Made by a program: the position numbers and the translations under genes. From the NCBI GenBank assembly GCA_937967645.1, contig CALBTT010000228.1:1-64000 (forward strand): DNA of 64,000 nt, given 5' to 3'. The notes beneath the pieces are model-generated. The model ran no database searches, was not told where the DNA came from, and saw only the letters and a program-made list of their open reading frames with translations. Origin of the DNA: an uncultured Zoogloea sp. GTDB lineage: Bacteria; Pseudomonadota; Gammaproteobacteria; Burkholderiales; Rhodocyclaceae. Below, piece by piece: positions 25,140 through 34,486 of the stretch; position 1 is the stretch's first letter, and every line of letters starts with the position of its first letter.

Positions 25140-26454
25140 TCAGAGCGCGCCGGTCCACTGCGGCAGAATCCCCGCCTCACCCGGCAGGCAGCGGAAGGCG
25201 GCTGCCACACCGACGCCGGCCACCCAGGCAAGCTGCCCATCCACCCACAGCAGGGGCAGGCCCTGCCGCTGCCACGGTGGCACCCCGGCCTCCTGGAAGA
25301 GATTCTTCAAGCTGCGCGAAGGCCCGCCGGGCTGCAGCACCATACGTTCCCCGCCATCCCGCCGACGCATCTGGCACACCCCGGCAGCCAGCATCGCGGC
25401 CGACAGCCCTTCTCCTGCGGTCATCAGGAAACGCAGCGGCGCGCCCCACCAGTCCAACGTCGGCTGACCACTCCAGTTGCAGGCTTGCGGCACCTCACCG
25501 GGCTGGCGCCCTTCGATCCACCAGGCGGCCCGATAGACACACACGGCCACGCCGGCCAGCTCGCCGCGCCAGCCCTGCTGTGCCGAAGGCAGCCGGAACT
25601 GCCGCTCGAGTTCAGCCAGACGCTCCTCATCGGGCAACAATTCGCCAGCCAGTGACAAGGCGCGACGCAGCGCATTGCGCAGACGGGGCGAAGTCAGCGC
25701 CCAGGCGGACGCCACGGCATAACGCCCGTCGGCCAGGCGCATGGCGGCCAGATCCAGATCGGCCAGCTCCTCGAGCAGCCCGGCGCCCTCGTCGAACAGC
25801 CGCGCGCTGCGCGCCAGACTGGCCGCCGCGGCAGGAAAGCGCGTTTCGAGCAGGGGCAGTACGCGCAGACGCAGAAAGTTCCGGGAGAAGCCATCGTCGC
25901 CGTTACTGGGGTCTTCGATCCAGTCGAGCCCATGCTCGCGGGCATAGGCCTCCAGCGTGGCCCGCGGAACGCCCAGCAAGGGCCGCCACACCGCCCCGCC
26001 ACCGGGCTGCAGAGAAAAGGGCCGCATGCCCGCCCCACCCTTCACTCCGGCGCCGCGCAGGAGTCGGAACAGCACCGTCTCGGCCTGGTCATTGCGGTGC
26101 TGGGCGAGCACCAGCAGGGTCTCGTCGCCCGGCAGACTCAGGGCCTGCCGGCGTGCTTCGCGGGCCGCCGCCTCCAGTCCCCCGGGATGGCGTCGGTCGA
26201 CCGTCACCGCAGTCTCCTCGAAAGCCACGCCGAGCCCGGCGCAGACAGCCCGGCAATGCCCTCCCCAGGCGCCCGACCCAGCCACCAGCCCGTGGCTGAC
26301 ATGGGTCGCACCCAACACAAAGCCGAGCTCCTCCCGGAGCCCGGCCAGCACATGCAGCAAGACAGTGGAATCGAGCCCGCCGCTGAAGCCGACACGCAGT
26401 CGGGGAAACGGGCCCGGAAGCCGTCGCCATTGGGCGGCGACGGCGCAGTGCAGC

Positions 26455-26468
<14 letters not shown>
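25140..26468 (-). CDS. tilS: tRNA(Ile)-lysidine synthase TilS
   Basis: Converts C34 of tRNA-Ile(CAU) to lysidine so that it reads AUA. The 442-residue product has the PP-loop SGGLDST (about residues 29-35), HNDQAETVLFRLLRG in the N-type ATPase domain, and C-terminal TilS domains with LKNLFQEAGVPPWQR. The reported start is TTG, overlapping the accA end by 14 bp with an AAGGA very close upstream, so the exact start is uncertain. The accA-tilS order is conserved in betaproteobacteria. Confidence 0.94.
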
Positions 26469-27423
<955 letters not shown>

Positions 27424-27570
27424 CAAGTCGAGCTCGTAAAAAATTTCGCGCATTTTACCCTATCGCCTCCCTCCCGGGCGCCGCAGGCCGCAAGACGCGG
27501 AAAATCGCATTGCTGCGGAGCGGCATAAGCCGCTAACATCGACCGTCTTTGCCCCCGGAAACCCGCCCCA

Positions 27571-29118
27571 ATGGCCTCGATGAACCTCCTCCGCGCCCTC
27601 GCCACGGTCAGCGGAATGACGTTGCTCTCCCGAATCCTGGGTTTCGTCCGGGATTTCGTGCAGGCCCGCGCCTTTGGCGCCGGTATCGAGATGGATGCCT
27701 TCGTGGTGGCCTTCCGGCTGCCCAACCTGCTGCGCCGGATGTTTGCGGAGGGCGCCTTCTCCCAGGCCTTCGTGCCCATCCTCGCCGAATACAAGAACAA
27801 GCGCGGACCGGATGAAACCCGTCGCCTGATCGACCACGTGGCCAGCATCCTGGGCCTCGTCGTGCTGCTGGTCTCCGTCATCGGGGCGCTGGCCGCGCCG
27901 GCCATCATCTACGCCACGGCGCCGGGCTTCTCGGCCGACACCGAGAAGTTCGAGCTCACCGTGCAGCTCACCCGCATCACCTTTCCGTACATCTTCTTCA
28001 TGTCCCTGGTGGCGCTGGCCGGCGGCGTGCTCAACACCTGGAGCCGCTTCGCCATCCCGGCCTTCACGCCGGTGCTGCTGAACCTGTCCTTCATCGCCAT
28101 GGCCTTGCTGGCGGCGCCCTATTTCGACCCGCCCATCCTGGTGCTGGGCTGGGCCGTATTCATCGGCGGGCTGGCCCAGGTGCTGCTGCAGATCCGGCCG
28201 CTGGCGCAGATCGGCATGCTGCCGCGCTTCTCGCTGGATTTCTCCGACCCGGGCGTGCGGCGGATCCTCAAGCTGATGGCACCGGCCATCCTGGGGGTGT
28301 CGGTGAGCCAGATCTCACTGCTGATCAACACCGTCTTCGCGTCCTTCCTGCCCAGCGGCAGCGTGTCCTGGCTGTACTACGCCGACCGCCTGATGGAGTT
28401 TCCGTCGGGCATGCTCGGCGTGGCGCTGGGGACCATCCTGCTGCCCAGTCTGTCCAAGATGCATGCCGACGAGAACCCTGCGGAGTTTTCGGCCCTGCTC
28501 GACTGGGGGCTGCGCCTGACCCTGATGCTGACCCTGCCCGCCTCCCTCGGCCTGGCCCTGCTGGCGGTTCCGCTGATCAGCACCCTCTTCCACCACGGCG
28601 CCTTTGGTGCCGAGGACGTGCTGCAGACCCGCACCGCCCTGGTGGCCTACAGCCTCGGCCTGACCGGCCTGATCCTGGTGAAGGTGCTGGCACCCGCCTT
28701 CTATTCGCGGCAGGACGTACGTACCCCGGTGCGCATCGGCATCATCTCGCTGATCCTCACCCAGGTCATGAACCTCGTCTTCATCGGCCCCCTGCAGCAC
28801 GCCGGCCTGGCCCTGTCCATCGGTCTGGCTTCCTGCATCAACGCCGGCATGCTCTACCGGGGGCTGCGCCAGCGGGGGGTCTACCAGCCGCAACCGGGAT
28901 GGGGGCGCTTCACCGGCAAGCTGCTGGCCGCCCTGCTGGTGCTCGGCATCGCGGTGTTCTTCACCTCCGGCAGCGACAGCCAGTGGCTCCACATGGGCAG
29001 CGGCGAGCGGGTGATCCGCCTGCTGGCCCTGGTTGTAGGCGGCATCGGGGTGTATTTCGCCGTGCTGTTCGCCCTGGGGTTCAGGGTGGCAGACTTCAAG
29101 CGGCGCGGCCACGCCTGA
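27571..29118 (+). CDS. murJ: Lipid II flippase MurJ
   Basis: A MOP-superfamily membrane protein that flips lipid II across the inner membrane for peptidoglycan synthesis. The 515 residues contain about 14 membrane segments and the MurJ N-terminal signature RILGFVRDFVQARAFGAG and FRLPNLLRRMFAEGAFSQAF split over residues 21-68, with the conserved charged residues. A second ATG three codons in (MNLLRALA) is also plausible. It is divergent from accA. Confidence 0.96.
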   Translation: MASMNLLRALATVSGMTLLSRILGFVRDFVQARAFGAGIEMDAFVVAFRLPNLLRRMFAEGAFSQAFVPILAEYKNKRGPDETRRLIDHVASILGLVVLLVSVIGALAAPAIIYATAPGFSADTEKFELTVQLTRITFPYIFFMSLVALAGGVLNTWSRFAIPAFTPVLLNLSFIAMALLAAPYFDPPILVLGWAVFIGGLAQVLLQIRPLAQIGMLPRFSLDFSDPGVRRILKLMAPAILGVSVSQISLLINTVFASFLPSGSVSWLYYADRLMEFPSGMLGVALGTILLPSLSKMHADENPAEFSALLDWGLRLTLMLTLPASLGLALLAVPLISTLFHHGAFGAEDVLQTRTALVAYSLGLTGLILVKVLAPAFYSRQDVRTPVRIGIISLILTQVMNLVFIGPLQHAGLALSIGLASCINAGMLYRGLRQRGVYQPQPGWGRFTGKLLAALLVLGIAVFFTSGSDSQWLHMGSGERVIRLLALVVGGIGVYFAVLFALGFRVADFKRRGHA

Positions 29119-29136
29119 CCTTTCGCGGTCAGGCGT
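29111..29136. terminator. Stem-loop at the murJ/pfp convergent junction
   Basis: A perfect 10-bp stem, ACGCCTGACC (29111-29120) and GGTCAGGCGT (29127-29136), includes the murJ stop codon. A second short stem GGAGCCC/GGGCTCC follows at 29141-29157. No U tract, so termination by this element alone is uncertain. Confidence 0.55.
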
Positions 29137-29147
29137 CCCCGGAGCCC

Positions 29148-30395
29148 TCAGGGCTCCCAGGTCGGCAGGCGGGGCGTCTCCAGCGGCAGGTCGAGATGCA
29201 GGTAGTCCGGCAGGCCGTCCACGAACCGGGGCGGATCCTCCCCGGCGATCAGAGGGCGGCACCAGGCCCGGAAGTCGTCGCTGACGCCAAACCCATCCTT
29301 CGCAATGAAATCCGGTGGCAGCTTGCGTTCCAGATTGGCCACCTTCTCGAAAGGCAGCTGGATGGTGCGCCAGCGGTAGGGGCGACCCGAGATCCGCTTG
29401 ATGCCGATCACTCCACAGCTGCCGGCCAGGGCACGCCTCACCGCGGCCTTGCCCACCGCGAAGGCCTGGGCCGTGTCGGTCTTGGAGGCGATGTGGCGGG
29501 CCGCCCGCTGCAGGTAGTCGGCCACTGCGTAATGCACCTTGTAGCCCAGGGTCGAGGCAATACGGTCGGCGATCACCTCCCCCGCCCCGCCCAACTGGAT
29601 GTAACCCTTGTTTTCACGCTGCATGGCAAGGATCTGGCCATCGGGCCCGCGGAGCCCTTCGGCCACCACGATGGCGCAAGCGCCGACCCGCTCCACCACC
29701 TCCTGCACCCGGCGCATGAAGGCGGGTTCGTCGAAGGGCACTTCGGGCAGCAGGATCAGGTGAGGCGCCTGCCCCGGCCCCTCGGCGGCCAGGGCGCAGG
29801 CCCCGGCCAGCCAACCGGCATTACGCCCCATCACCTCAAGCACGAAAGCGCGCCCGCCGGAGGTGGTCATGGCGGCGAGGTCGAGCCCGACCTCGCGCAC
29901 CGAGGTGGCCAGGTATTTGGCCGCCGAGCCGAAGCCCGGGCAGCAATCGGTGTGAACGATGTCGTTGTCGATGGTCTTGGGCACGCCGACCACCGTCAGG
30001 GGATAGCCACGGGCGTCCGCCTCAGCCTGGATCTGCCGGCAGGTCTCCATCGAGCCGTTGCCGCCGTTGTAGAGGAAGTAAGCCACCTCATGGGCGGCCA
30101 GCACGGCGAACAGGCGGTCGTACTGGGCCGGATTGCGCTCCGCCGGATCGAGATCGAAGCGGCAGGAGCCGAAAGCACCGCCCGGCGTGGCCCGCAGTCG
30201 GGCCAGGTCGTTGCCGGAAATGCCGGCCGTGTCCACCAGAGTCTCCCGCAGGACACCGAGAATCCCGTTGCGGGCAGCAAACACCCGGCCGATCCGGTCG
30301 CCGACCTCCCGGGCCGTGGTGATCACACCCGCCGCCGACGCATTGATGACCGCAGTCACCCCGCCTGACTGTGCGTACAGCAGATTCTTAGCCAT
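29148..30395 (-). CDS. 6-phosphofructokinase, diphosphate-type
   Basis: Phosphorylates fructose 6-phosphate, reversibly if pyrophosphate is the donor. The ATG at 30395 has a strong GGGAGGTGG site and gives 415 residues starting MAKNLLYAQSGGVTAVINAS. The donor-site motif is GGNGS (about 100-104), and the next motif is PKTIDND with Lys where ATP enzymes have Gly, a marker of PPi dependence. The Gly in GGNGS is instead ATP-like; most PPi enzymes have Asp there. Donor specificity is therefore uncertain. It is downstream of the adk terminator. Confidence 0.88.
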   Translation of the reverse strand: MAKNLLYAQSGGVTAVINASAAGVITTAREVGDRIGRVFAARNGILGVLRETLVDTAGISGNDLARLRATPGGAFGSCRFDLDPAERNPAQYDRLFAVLAAHEVAYFLYNGGNGSMETCRQIQAEADARGYPLTVVGVPKTIDNDIVHTDCCPGFGSAAKYLATSVREVGLDLAAMTTSGGRAFVLEVMGRNAGWLAGACALAAEGPGQAPHLILLPEVPFDEPAFMRRVQEVVERVGACAIVVAEGLRGPDGQILAMQRENKGYIQLGGAGEVIADRIASTLGYKVHYAVADYLQRAARHIASKTDTAQAFAVGKAAVRRALAGSCGVIGIKRISGRPYRWRTIQLPFEKVANLERKLPPDFIAKDGFGVSDDFRAWCRPLIAGEDPPRFVDGLPDYLHLDLPLETPRLPTWEP

Positions 30396-30427
30396 TCCAC
30401 CTCCCAGGGAGTCTCCTGACGGCCCCG

Positions 30428-30463
30428 AAAAAAAAGAAGGGCCGACCTTTTCAGGCCGGCCCC
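30428..30463 (-). terminator. Terminator of adk
   Basis: GGGCCGGCC and GGTCGGCCC pair (one G-U) around TGAAAA on the minus strand, followed by TTCTTTTTTTT. It begins about 22 bases after the adk stop. Confidence 0.92.
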
Positions 30464-30484
30464 GCACACGATGCTCGACCCCGC

Positions 30485-31138
30485 TTACTTCAGCGCGTCG
30501 ATGGCGCGATCGCGGATCTCTTCGACCTTGCCCAGGCCGGCGATCTTGCGATACTTGGGCGCGTTGGCCTCACCCTTGGCCGCCCAGTCCGAGTAGTAAG
30601 CCACCAGGGGCTTGGTCTGGGAGTGGTAGACGTCGAGGCGCTTCTTGACGGTTTCTTCCTTGTCGTCGTCACGCTGGATCAGCGCTTCGCCGGTTTCGTC
30701 GTCCTTGCCTTCCACCTTGGGCGGATTGAACTTGACGTGATAGGTGCGGCCGGAAGCCACGTGCACCCGGCGACCGGACATGCGGCCGATGATCTCCTCA
30801 TCGGGCACGTCGATCTCGAGCACGAAATCGATGGGCACCCCGGCGGCCTTCATGGCCTCGGCCTGGGGGATGGTGCGCGGGAAGCCGTCGAACATGTAGC
30901 CGGACTGGCAGTCGGCTTCCTTCAGACGGTCCTTGACCAGACCGATGATGATGTCGTCCGACACCAGACCACCTGCGTCCATGACCTTCTTGGCCTCGAT
31001 ACCCAGCGGGGTGCCGGCCTTCACAGCGGCACGCAGCATGTCACCGGTGGAAATCTGCGGAATACCGAACTTTTCCTTGATGAAATTGGCCTGGGTACCC
31101 TTGCCGGCGCCCGGCGGTCCCAACAGAATCAGACGCAT
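30485..31138 (-). CDS. adk: Adenylate kinase
   Basis: Interconverts AMP, ADP and ATP. The 217-residue long-form enzyme has the P-loop GPPGAGKGTQ (residues 7-16), the NMP-binding STGDMLRAAV, the FDGFPRT motif and a LID region (about 120-160) without zinc cysteines. It lies after kdsB in a leftward lpxK-trm112-kdsB-adk run and has its own terminator. Confidence 0.98.
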   Translation of the reverse strand: MRLILLGPPGAGKGTQANFIKEKFGIPQISTGDMLRAAVKAGTPLGIEAKKVMDAGGLVSDDIIIGLVKDRLKEADCQSGYMFDGFPRTIPQAEAMKAAGVPIDFVLEIDVPDEEIIGRMSGRRVHVASGRTYHVKFNPPKVEGKDDETGEALIQRDDDKEETVKKRLDVYHSQTKPLVAYYSDWAAKGEANAPKYRKIAGLGKVEEIRDRAIDALK

Positions 31139-31185
31139 GTCATTCCCTCCTCTGGTTATTGTCGATGCGACATGGGATTGCGAAA

Positions 31186-31959
31186 CTATCGCGAAACTTC
31201 CGCAAGGTCAAACACCCGGCGGACACGTTCCAAATCTTCAGCGGTATCCACGCCGGCGGGCGGCGCGTGATCCAGCACCATCACCCGGATGGGATATCCA
31301 TGGGCCATGGCGCGCAATTGTTCGAGGGCTTCCCACTGCTCCAGCGGCGACGGTGCCAGCGTGGAGTAGCGCTTCAGGAAGCCGGCCCGATAAGCGTACA
31401 GACCAATGTGGCGGTAGGCCGGCAAACCCGCCGGCAGCGCGCTGCGATCGGCGGCGAACGCGTCCCGCGCCCACGGGATCGGCGCCCGCGAGAAGTACAG
31501 GGCGCGATTGCGCGCATCCAGCACCAGCTTCACCACATTGGGATTGAAGAACTCCTCCGCCGAGGCGAGAGGATGACAGGCCGTGGCGATGGCGGCCTCC
31601 GGATCGGCGGCCAGCTCGGCGGCGGCCTGACCGATCAGGGCCGGCGGGATCAGCGGCTCGTCGCCCTGCACGTTCACCACCACCACATCGTCGGCCCAGC
31701 CCAGACGGGTGGCAACCTCGGCCAGCCTGTCGGTACCGGAGGGGTGGTCGGGTGAAGTGAGGACGACCTGCCCACCCGCCTTCTCCACCACTTCGGCGAT
31801 GCCCGGGTGATCGGTGGCCACCCACACCTCATCGGCGCCGGCCTCCCGCGCCCGATCCAGCACGCGCAGGATCATCGGCTTGCCGAGGATGTCCAGCAGG
31901 GGCTTGCCCGGCAGCCGGCTCGACGCGTGCCGGGCCGGCACGACGATCTTGAAACCCAT
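31186..31959 (-). CDS. kdsB: CMP-KDO synthetase (3-deoxy-manno-octulosonate cytidylyltransferase)
   Basis: Activates KDO with CTP for lipopolysaccharide inner-core synthesis. The 257-residue protein opens MGFKIVVPARHASSRLPGKP, the KdsB nucleotide-binding signature, with NVQGDEPLI and YRAGFLKRY further in. The ATG at 31959 is preferred; a TTG two codons earlier overlaps the upstream stop. Translation is probably coupled to the Trm112-like gene. Confidence 0.97.
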   Translation of the reverse strand: MGFKIVVPARHASSRLPGKPLLDILGKPMILRVLDRAREAGADEVWVATDHPGIAEVVEKAGGQVVLTSPDHPSGTDRLAEVATRLGWADDVVVVNVQGDEPLIPPALIGQAAAELAADPEAAIATACHPLASAEEFFNPNVVKLVLDARNRALYFSRAPIPWARDAFAADRSALPAGLPAYRHIGLYAYRAGFLKRYSTLAPSPLEQWEALEQLRAMAHGYPIRVMVLDHAPPAGVDTAEDLERVRRVFDLAEVSR

Positions 31960-31961
31960 GT

Positions 31962-32150
31962 TCAACGCGACTGGGCGACTTCGTCGTCGCTGAGCGGACG
32001 GGCCTCGTCCTCGAGCATCACCGGGATGCCGTCACGGATCGGATAAGCCAGGCGGGCGCTGACGCTCCACAGCTCCTGCTTGTCCCTGTGGAAGTCGAGC
32101 GGCCCCTTGGTTATCGGGCACACCAGGATTTCAAGCAGTCGGGGGTCCAT
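31962..32150 (-). CDS. Trm112/YcaR-family small protein
   Basis: A 62-residue zinc-ribbon-like protein of the UPF0434/Trm112 type, with MDPRLLEILVCPITKGPL and AYPIRDGIPVML. Only one of the usual cysteines is seen, so metal binding may be absent. The ATG at 32150 is preferred. It overlaps the lpxK end by 20 bp and lies immediately before kdsB, as in most proteobacteria. Its exact role is unknown. Confidence 0.92.
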   Translation of the reverse strand: MDPRLLEILVCPITKGPLDFHRDKQELWSVSARLAYPIRDGIPVMLEDEARPLSDDEVAQSR

Positions 32151-33141
32151 CAAGCTTCTCCACAATCAATTCTGCCGCCCCCGGGGCAATCTGCACCCGG
32201 ACCGGCCACACCCAGCAATCCGCTGGGGCGAAAGCCCGGCATTTTACCGCATCCTTCTCGGTCATCAGAAGCACATCACCATCCGGAATGCTCAGATCGC
32301 TCTGGATGAAGACATGATGATCCGGAAACGGACGGCGTTCGATGCTCAGACCGAGCGCCTCCATCTGCCGGAAGAAGCGCTCCGGCTGCCCGATGCCGGC
32401 CAGCGCATGCACGCGCCGCCCGCGAAAGGCTTCTGGCAGGCAGCGCTCGCTGCGGTCGGCCAGGCGCTCGAAGAAACGCCCCTGCAGATGAAAGGAAAAC
32501 ACCGGAACCGGCTGCAGGGCGGCCTGCAGGCCGGCTGACAGGGGGCCATGGGCCAGCACCAAGGCGCTCCGCCGCACCCGGCCCACCCCTTCCCGCAGGG
32601 GGCCGGCAGGCAAGGGCAGGCGGTTGCCCAGGGTGGCTTCATCCAGCACCACCAGCTCCACGTCCCGCGCCAGACGATAGTGCTGCAGGCCGTCATCGGC
32701 GATGAGCACATTCACATCGGGGTGGGCAGCCAACAGGGCACGCCCGGCCGCCGGCCGGTCTCGCCCGACGAATACCGGACAGCCGGAGAGTGCCGCCATC
32801 AGGACGGGCTCATCCCCTAACAGGGCCGGATCACCCACCGGATCCACCTCGGCCACCCCTTCGACCGTGCCGCCATAGCCGCGGCTGACGATGCCCGGCC
32901 GGAAACCGCGTAGCCGCAGCGCATCGGCCAGCCACAGGGCCACGGGCGTCTTGCCGCTACCACCGACGGCGATGTTGCCGACCACCACGACCGGGACCGG
33001 CAGGCGCACAGCCTTGAGCACGCCCCAGGCAAAAAGCCGGCGGCGCACCCACGCCAGCACGCTGAAGATCAGTGAAAGAGGGAGGAGAAACAGGGCCGGC
33101 ACGCCCCGGTGCCGCCAGAAAGCCGGGGCGCTGCGCGGCAT
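32131..33141 (-). CDS. lpxK: Tetraacyldisaccharide 4'-kinase LpxK
   Basis: Phosphorylates the lipid A precursor to lipid IVA at the inner membrane. The 336-residue product has an N-terminal membrane-associated helix (about 15-33), the P-loop GNIAVGGSGKTP (about 56-67), IADDGLQHY carrying the catalytic Asp/His, and MTEKDAVKCR near the C-terminus. It lies 10 bases after exbD. Confidence 0.97.
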   Translation of the reverse strand: MPRSAPAFWRHRGVPALFLLPLSLIFSVLAWVRRRLFAWGVLKAVRLPVPVVVVGNIAVGGSGKTPVALWLADALRLRGFRPGIVSRGYGGTVEGVAEVDPVGDPALLGDEPVLMAALSGCPVFVGRDRPAAGRALLAAHPDVNVLIADDGLQHYRLARDVELVVLDEATLGNRLPLPAGPLREGVGRVRRSALVLAHGPLSAGLQAALQPVPVFSFHLQGRFFERLADRSERCLPEAFRGRRVHALAGIGQPERFFRQMEALGLSIERRPFPDHHVFIQSDLSIPDGDVLLMTEKDAVKCRAFAPADCWVWPVRVQIAPGAAELIVEKLDGPPTA

Positions 33142-33151
33142 GGGCGCGAAA

Positions 33152-33574
33152 TCAGCGCTGGATCGCCTGGGTGGCGAAGGAGATATGCACCAGACCGGCC
33201 TGCTGGGCCGCCTGCATCACGTCGATGACGCGCTGGTGGGCCGCTTTGGCGTCGGCATTGATGATCACGACAGGGTCCTTGGCGCCGGGCGACACCACGG
33301 CCTGCATGGCCGCCGCAATGGCGCCGATGCCGGAACCGCTGACCGGCCGCTTGTTGATCACCACCTCACCCGCCGCCGTGACGGCCACGTTGATCTCCGC
33401 CGGCTTGTCGGCCGAAGCCTGGGCATCGGCGGTAGGCAGGTTGATCTCGAGCCCCGCGAAGCGCGAGTAAGTCGTGGTGAGCATCAGGAAGATGATGATC
33501 ACCAGCAGGATGTCGATCATCGGGATCAGGTTGATCTCCGGCTCCTCACGGGAGCGGCCACGGCCGAAATTCAT
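33152..33574 (-). CDS. exbD: Biopolymer transport protein ExbD
   Basis: The proton-channel partner of ExbB that energises TonB- or lipid-transport-type systems. The 140-residue protein has a short cytoplasmic N-terminus, one membrane helix (about 17-37) with the key Asp in INLIPMIDILLVIIIF, and a periplasmic domain. Its location before lpxK is conserved in betaproteobacteria, so the pair may serve envelope functions as well as TonB. Confidence 0.95.
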   Translation of the reverse strand: MNFGRGRSREEPEINLIPMIDILLVIIIFLMLTTTYSRFAGLEINLPTADAQASADKPAEINVAVTAAGEVVINKRPVSGSGIGAIAAAMQAVVSPGAKDPVVIINADAKAAHQRVIDVMQAAQQAGLVHISFATQAIQR

Positions 33575-33583
33575 GATCGAACC

Positions 33584-34189
33584 TCAGCGACGGTCGCCGT
33601 GGACCAGCTCGACCAGACGGATGGCCTGCTGCTCCATCTCGATCACCATGCCGTCTACGGTGGACCGGAAGTGGCGCCAGAAGATCATGCTCGGAATGGC
33701 GATCACCAGGCCGAAACCGGTGTTGTAGAGGGCGATGGAGATGCCGTGGGCCAGTTGCTGGGGGTTGGAACCGCCCGGCGCCTGGGAGCCGAAGATCTCG
33801 ATCATGCCCACCACGGTACCGAACAGGCCCATCAGCGGGCTGATCGAGGCGATGGTGCCCAGGGTGGTGAGGAAGCGCTCGAGGTCGTGGCTGACAGCCC
33901 GGCCGGACTCCTCGATGGACTCTTTCATGATCTCGCGGGAGCTGCGGATGTTGCGCAGCCCGGCGGCCAGCACCCGGCCGAGGGGGGAGCTGAGGGCGAC
34001 ACGGTTGATCATCTCGGGCGTCGGGGGAGCCTGGCGCAGCTCGGCCACCACCTTGTCGACCAGACCATCGGGAAGGATGCGCTGGCGGCGCAGGGTGATC
34101 AGGCGCTCGATGATGAGTGCGGTGGCCACGATGGAAGCAAACAACAACGGCCAGATCGGCCAGCCTGCGGCCTGGATGATGGCGAACAC
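33584..34189 (-). CDS. exbB: MotA/TolQ/ExbB proton-channel protein ExbB
   Basis: Three-helix proton-channel subunit paired with ExbD. The 201-residue product has membrane segments at about 10-28, 113-133 and 150-172, with the family region GTIASISPLMGLFGTVVGMI. The GTG start has a good AGGAG site 7 bases upstream. It is the first gene of a leftward exbB-exbD-lpxK-trm112-kdsB-adk series. Confidence 0.95.
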   Translation of the reverse strand: MFAIIQAAGWPIWPLLFASIVATALIIERLITLRRQRILPDGLVDKVVAELRQAPPTPEMINRVALSSPLGRVLAAGLRNIRSSREIMKESIEESGRAVSHDLERFLTTLGTIASISPLMGLFGTVVGMIEIFGSQAPGGSNPQQLAHGISIALYNTGFGLVIAIPSMIFWRHFRSTVDGMVIEMEQQAIRLVELVHGDRR

Positions 34190-34486
34190 TCGAGCACTCC
34201 TGCGAATCGAATCAAGCTCGCGAATGTAACCTGCCCCGCCAGTGCTGGCAACATGGAAGCCGGCTCAGACAATCCACAAAATCTGTGGATAACTTTGTGG
34301 ATTGATGTCCGGGGACGCCCCTAAACCCGCAGTCTGTAAGGCTTTTTGGTTGTCGGATTAAAAATTAAGCCGCAGGCACAATCCATAAAAATCAATGACT
34401 TATCATTTTCACGGCAAGTCAAGCCCGAAAAACGGTTTTTTTTGTGAATGAAGCGCACGGTGTGGATTTCGGTAGAATCCGGCCCC
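34190..34486. other. AT-rich intergenic region between exbB and xseA
   Basis: A 297-base divergent region, clearly richer in A+T than its surroundings from about 34330 to 34450. It contains the DnaA-box cluster listed separately and the tract GGTTTTTTTT near 34434. No clear promoter pair was identified for either gene. Confidence 0.6.
34271..34303. promoter_or_regulatory. Cluster of DnaA-box-like sequences
   Basis: TGTGGATAA at 34284-34292 is the exact complement of the consensus DnaA box TTATCCACA. It is flanked by a 10-bp inverted pair, AATCCACAAA (34271-34280) and TTTGTGGATT (34294-34303). Three TGTGGAT/ATCCACA cores therefore lie within 33 bp, followed by AT-rich DNA. Confidence 0.6.

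Noticed and set aside
34448..34486. Upstream ATG of xseA and a possible leaderless start at 34487
   Set aside because: TAGAAT at 34473 would place transcription start at the ATG, but no -35 element is seen at proper spacing, so a leaderless claim is not supported.
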